A DNA stretch of 6,945 bases from Thermoflexibacter sp. GTDB lineage: Bacteria > Bacteroidota > Bacteroidia > Cytophagales > Thermoflexibacteraceae. The stretch is from positions 1 through 6,945 of the forward strand of contig JALOMS010000259.1 in the NCBI GenBank assembly GCA_025455345.1, written 5' to 3'. A program made the translations under genes and the position numbers. This document shows, piece after piece, positions 4,924 to 6,945 of this stretch (positions are counted from its first letter, which is position 1; every line of letters begins with the position of its first letter). The notes beneath the pieces were generated by a model. That model was given only the letters and a program-made list of their open reading frames with translations, was not told the origin of the DNA and did not search any database.

Positions 4924-6129
4924 ATGGCAAAAGTTTGTATTTTAGGCGGAGGATTTATAGGTCGCTTCTATGCAGAAGCACTGCACGGGCAAAGAGGAAG
5001 GGATAGGGTAAAGGTTGTCTATGCTCGTCGCGAAGAAACAGCAAAACGATTTGCAAATGACTATCAAATTCCTCATTTTTTTACAGATATGGAAGCGGCA
5101 GTAAGTCATGCTGAAACAGAAGTAGTCGTTATTGCCTTACCCAATCACGTCCACGAAGCGGCAGTCATGCTCTGCGTAAAGCATAAAAAAGCAGTGCTGT
5201 GTACCAAACCTCTTGGACGCAATGCCGAAGAAGCCTTGCGAATGACGAAAGCTTGCGAAGAGGCAGGTGTTTTTGCTGGATATTTGGAAGATTTATGCTA
5301 CACTCCCAAGTTTTTAAAATCCCTACAAAGCGTCAAAAGTGGAGCGATTGGACGAATCTTATGGGCTAAATCTCGCGAAACGCACCCTGGTCCTCACTCT
5401 GATTGGTTTTGGGATATTAATATGGCTGGTGGTGGAGCTATTTTGGATTTGGGATGCCACTGCATTGAGATTGCTCGAAACTTCATCGGAAAAGATGTCA
5501 AACCCGTAGAGGTAATGTGCTGGGCTGATACCCAAGTAAAACCAATTGACGCAGAAGACCATGCGATAGGCTTAGTAAAATATGAGAATGGCGCGATTGG
5601 GCAATTTGAGGTGTCTTGGACATTCAGAGGTGGAATGGACTTGAGAGATGAAGTAATGGGAACTGAAGGGACTATTTGGGTAAATTCTTTCTTGCGTACA
5701 GGCTTTGAGATGTTTACCACAGGCAAGGGAGAAGGAACTTATGTTGCTGAAAAAGCAGAATCTGCCACAGGTTGGCTATTCCCCGTAGGTGATGAAACCC
5801 ACGAACTTGGCTATACACACATGTTTACGGATATGTTCAATGCGATAGAAGAGGGGCGTTCGCCAAGTGAAACTTTCTATGATGGCTACATCGTCAATGC
5901 TATCATAGATGCCGCCTACAAGTCTGCAAAAACTAAACTTTGGGAACCAGTAGTGCTTCCAGAATGGAGAGGTAAAGTAGGATTGACAAAACCTTCGGTT
6001 TATCAAGAATATGATGAGAATCACTGGTTTATCAAAACTGAAATATTGCCCAATGGAGATGAAAAACTCATTTTGAAAAGAAAAGATACAGGTGCAGTTA
6101 TAGAAGTAAATAAGCTAAATACCAAATAA
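4924..6129 (+). CDS. Gfo/Idh/MocA-family NAD(P)-dependent oxidoreductase
   Basis: A 401-residue cytoplasmic dehydrogenase, somewhat longer than the usual 330-390. The N-terminal Rossmann fold starts with G8-G-G10-F-I-G13. At the end of the second strand YARRE (R35, R36) carries no acidic residue, which favours NADP, though this is weak evidence. The family lysine-proline pair is K95-P96 in CTKPLGRN, where many members have EKP. The catalytic-region motif is D175-LGC-H179, in GGGAILDLGCHCIE. The C-terminal half shows the family beta-sheet domain (YENGAIGQFEVSWTFRGG, GTEGTIWV). These enzymes oxidise or reduce sugars, inositols or related polyols; the substrate cannot be told from the sequence, and no sugar-catabolic neighbours are present. 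The ATG at 4924 directly precedes the dinucleotide-binding strand AKVCILGGG, so the start is secure. The last 25 or so residues (ILPNGDEKLILKRKDTG) look like an added beta-hairpin. It appears to be a single-gene unit. Confidence 0.9.
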   Translation: MAKVCILGGGFIGRFYAEALHGQRGRDRVKVVYARREETAKRFANDYQIPHFFTDMEAAVSHAETEVVVIALPNHVHEAAVMLCVKHKKAVLCTKPLGRNAEEALRMTKACEEAGVFAGYLEDLCYTPKFLKSLQSVKSGAIGRILWAKSRETHPGPHSDWFWDINMAGGGAILDLGCHCIEIARNFIGKDVKPVEVMCWADTQVKPIDAEDHAIGLVKYENGAIGQFEVSWTFRGGMDLRDEVMGTEGTIWVNSFLRTGFEMFTTGKGEGTYVAEKAESATGWLFPVGDETHELGYTHMFTDMFNAIEEGRSPSETFYDGYIVNAIIDAAYKSAKTKLWEPVVLPEWRGKVGLTKPSVYQEYDENHWFIKTEILPNGDEKLILKRKDTGAVIEVNKLNTK

Positions 6130-6141
6130 TCTTAATGTTAG

Positions 6142-6177
6142 GTGCTATGAATATTTTTCCCAAATTATTCATAGCAC
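6142..6177. terminator. Hairpin between convergent genes, probable shared terminator
   Basis: GTGCTATGAATA (6142-6153) is the exact reverse complement of 6166-6177, giving a 12-bp perfect stem with a 12-base loop. It begins 13 bases after the oxidoreductase stop codon and lies 54 bases from the nuoN stop codon on the other strand, where a bidirectional terminator is expected. The tail on the plus strand (TCTCTGTGATTGG) is only moderately U-rich, and the minus-strand tail is also weak, so it might instead protect mRNA 3' ends. Confidence 0.6.
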
Positions 6178-6230
6178 TCTCTGTGATTGGTATAATTGAG
6201 GAAATCCATAAATTATTTCTTACTTACCCA

Positions 6231-6945
6231 TCAAATACCAAAATTAAACTTCAACATTTCGATAAGCAAGTGAGGTTGGAAAAAAAACCATAACAAAAAT
6301 ATGGTAAAAAAAGTAAGTAAGACTTTTTGTGAAAGGTTAAGTTGGAAATGATTTTCTTGTGTTAAAATATTTTTAAAAAATAAATTATAAGGAATTTTGA
6401 GATAAAAATACAGAGAAATGGCAGTGGTTAATAACCCAATGATTAGCGTAATCAACGCCAGCATAGTGCCTTTACCTTGCCATAATTGCGTAAAAATAAG
6501 TAACTTAGCGGTAAAGCCCGCCGTAGGGGGAAGACCTACCAAAGTAAGCATACTGATAGAAAAACACACACCAAAAACTATTGACTTTTGACCTAATCCG
6601 CTAAAAATCTCTAACTTATCACTTTGAAAGTGATTTTCTATGATGATGATTGATAGAAAAGCAAGCAGATTAGCAATAATATAGATAATTAAATAAAAAA
6701 CCAGTACCTGCATACCTGTATCAGAGAAAGTCAGCAAACCAATCAAGATAAATCCTGCCTGAGCAATGCCTGAATAAGCCATTAATCTTTTGAAAGATTG
6801 CTGCCAGAGTGCTGAAAAGTTACCAATAGCAATAGAGGCTAAGACGATGACAACCAATAAATTATATATTTCTAATCCACTTAAACTCATAGCAAAACGG
6901 CATATTACAGCCAAGCCCGCCGCCTTGCTGACTGTAGAAAAAAAG
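6231..6945 (-). CDS. nuoN: NADH-quinone oxidoreductase subunit N (complex I), C-terminal half, cut by window edge
   Basis: The frame is open from the right edge to the TGA at 6231-6233, giving about 238 residues, roughly half a full NuoN. An internal TTG at 6912-6914 is not the real start: the frame continues upstream as FFSTVSKAAGLAVICR, matching the NuoN segment with the conserved proton-channel lysine (codon 6924-6926). Further motifs are FKRLMAYSGIAQAGFIL (6747-6794), the broken-helix region of antiporter-like subunits, and GLPPTAGFTAK (lysine codon 6504-6506), near the C-terminal conserved lysine. About six to seven hydrophobic helices are visible. NuoN is an antiporter-like membrane subunit of complex I that takes part in proton pumping. 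In Bacteroidota it is usually the last gene of the nuo operon, which agrees with the terminator-like hairpin just downstream. The serine before KAAG replaces the proline more usual there. Confidence 0.92.
   Translation of the reverse strand, partial: FFSTVSKAAGLAVICRFAMSLSGLEIYNLLVVIVLASIAIGNFSALWQQSFKRLMAYSGIAQAGFILIGLLTFSDTGMQVLVFYLIIYIIANLLAFLSIIIIENHFQSDKLEIFSGLGQKSIVFGVCFSISMLTLVGLPPTAGFTAKLLIFTQLWQGKGTMLALITLIIGLLTTAISLYFYLKIPYNLFFKNILTQENHFQLNLSQKVLLTFFTIFLLWFFFQPHLLIEMLKFNFGI

Noticed and set aside
5359..6024. Minus-strand open frames inside the oxidoreductase gene (5359-5562, 5394-5726, 5776-6024)
   Set aside because: They are shadows of a well-supported Gfo/Idh/MocA gene, with unnatural composition and no motifs.

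Overview
The window looks like a piece of a low-GC Bacteroidota chromosome, probably Cytophagales-like (an inference from protein types, not from a marker gene). The clues are AT-rich intergenic DNA, no Shine-Dalgarno-like sites before the starts, matches to the Bacteroidota promoter pattern (TTTG, about 19 bases, TAnnTTTG), and typical proteins: an OmpA/PD40/carboxypeptidase-regulatory-like envelope protein, a membrane-anchored M23 peptidase and NuoN.

Left part (1-1141): the first 50 bases are the N-terminus of a minus-strand gene that runs off the left edge. It reads MSRFVISDIHGCPKTL, the opening of a calcineurin-like metallophosphoesterase. Directly upstream of it is a repeat cluster around a small minus-strand Y1 (HUH) transposase of the IS200/REP-associated (RAYT) kind. 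Four copies of an oriented hairpin (CATC, short spacer, CAACTCC-GTNA-GGAGTTG) occur in inverted pairs. Three copies of a structured core unit of about 117-133 bp sit between or beside them. Two composite copies of about 195 bp flank the transposase as direct repeats. This region is the most unusual part of the window.

Middle part (1142-4508): two minus-strand envelope genes. The upstream one (3525-4508) is a single-pass M23/LytM peptidase with all catalytic residues and a strong intrinsic terminator after it. The downstream one (1142-3235) is a secreted protein with a discoidin-like N-terminus, PD40/beta-propeller repeats, a carboxypeptidase-regulatory-like domain and a C-terminal OmpA peptidoglycan-binding domain. 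This order resembles the type IX secretion protein PorE without its TPR part. The terminator suggests separate transcription units.

Right part (4509-6945): an AT-rich divergent intergenic region of 415 bp leads to a plus-strand Gfo/Idh/MocA-type oxidoreductase (4924-6129). This gene converges on the C-terminal half of nuoN, complex I membrane subunit N, which is cut by the right edge. A 12-bp perfect stem between the two stop codons probably serves as their shared terminator. No tRNA, rRNA, CRISPR array or recognised riboswitch was seen.
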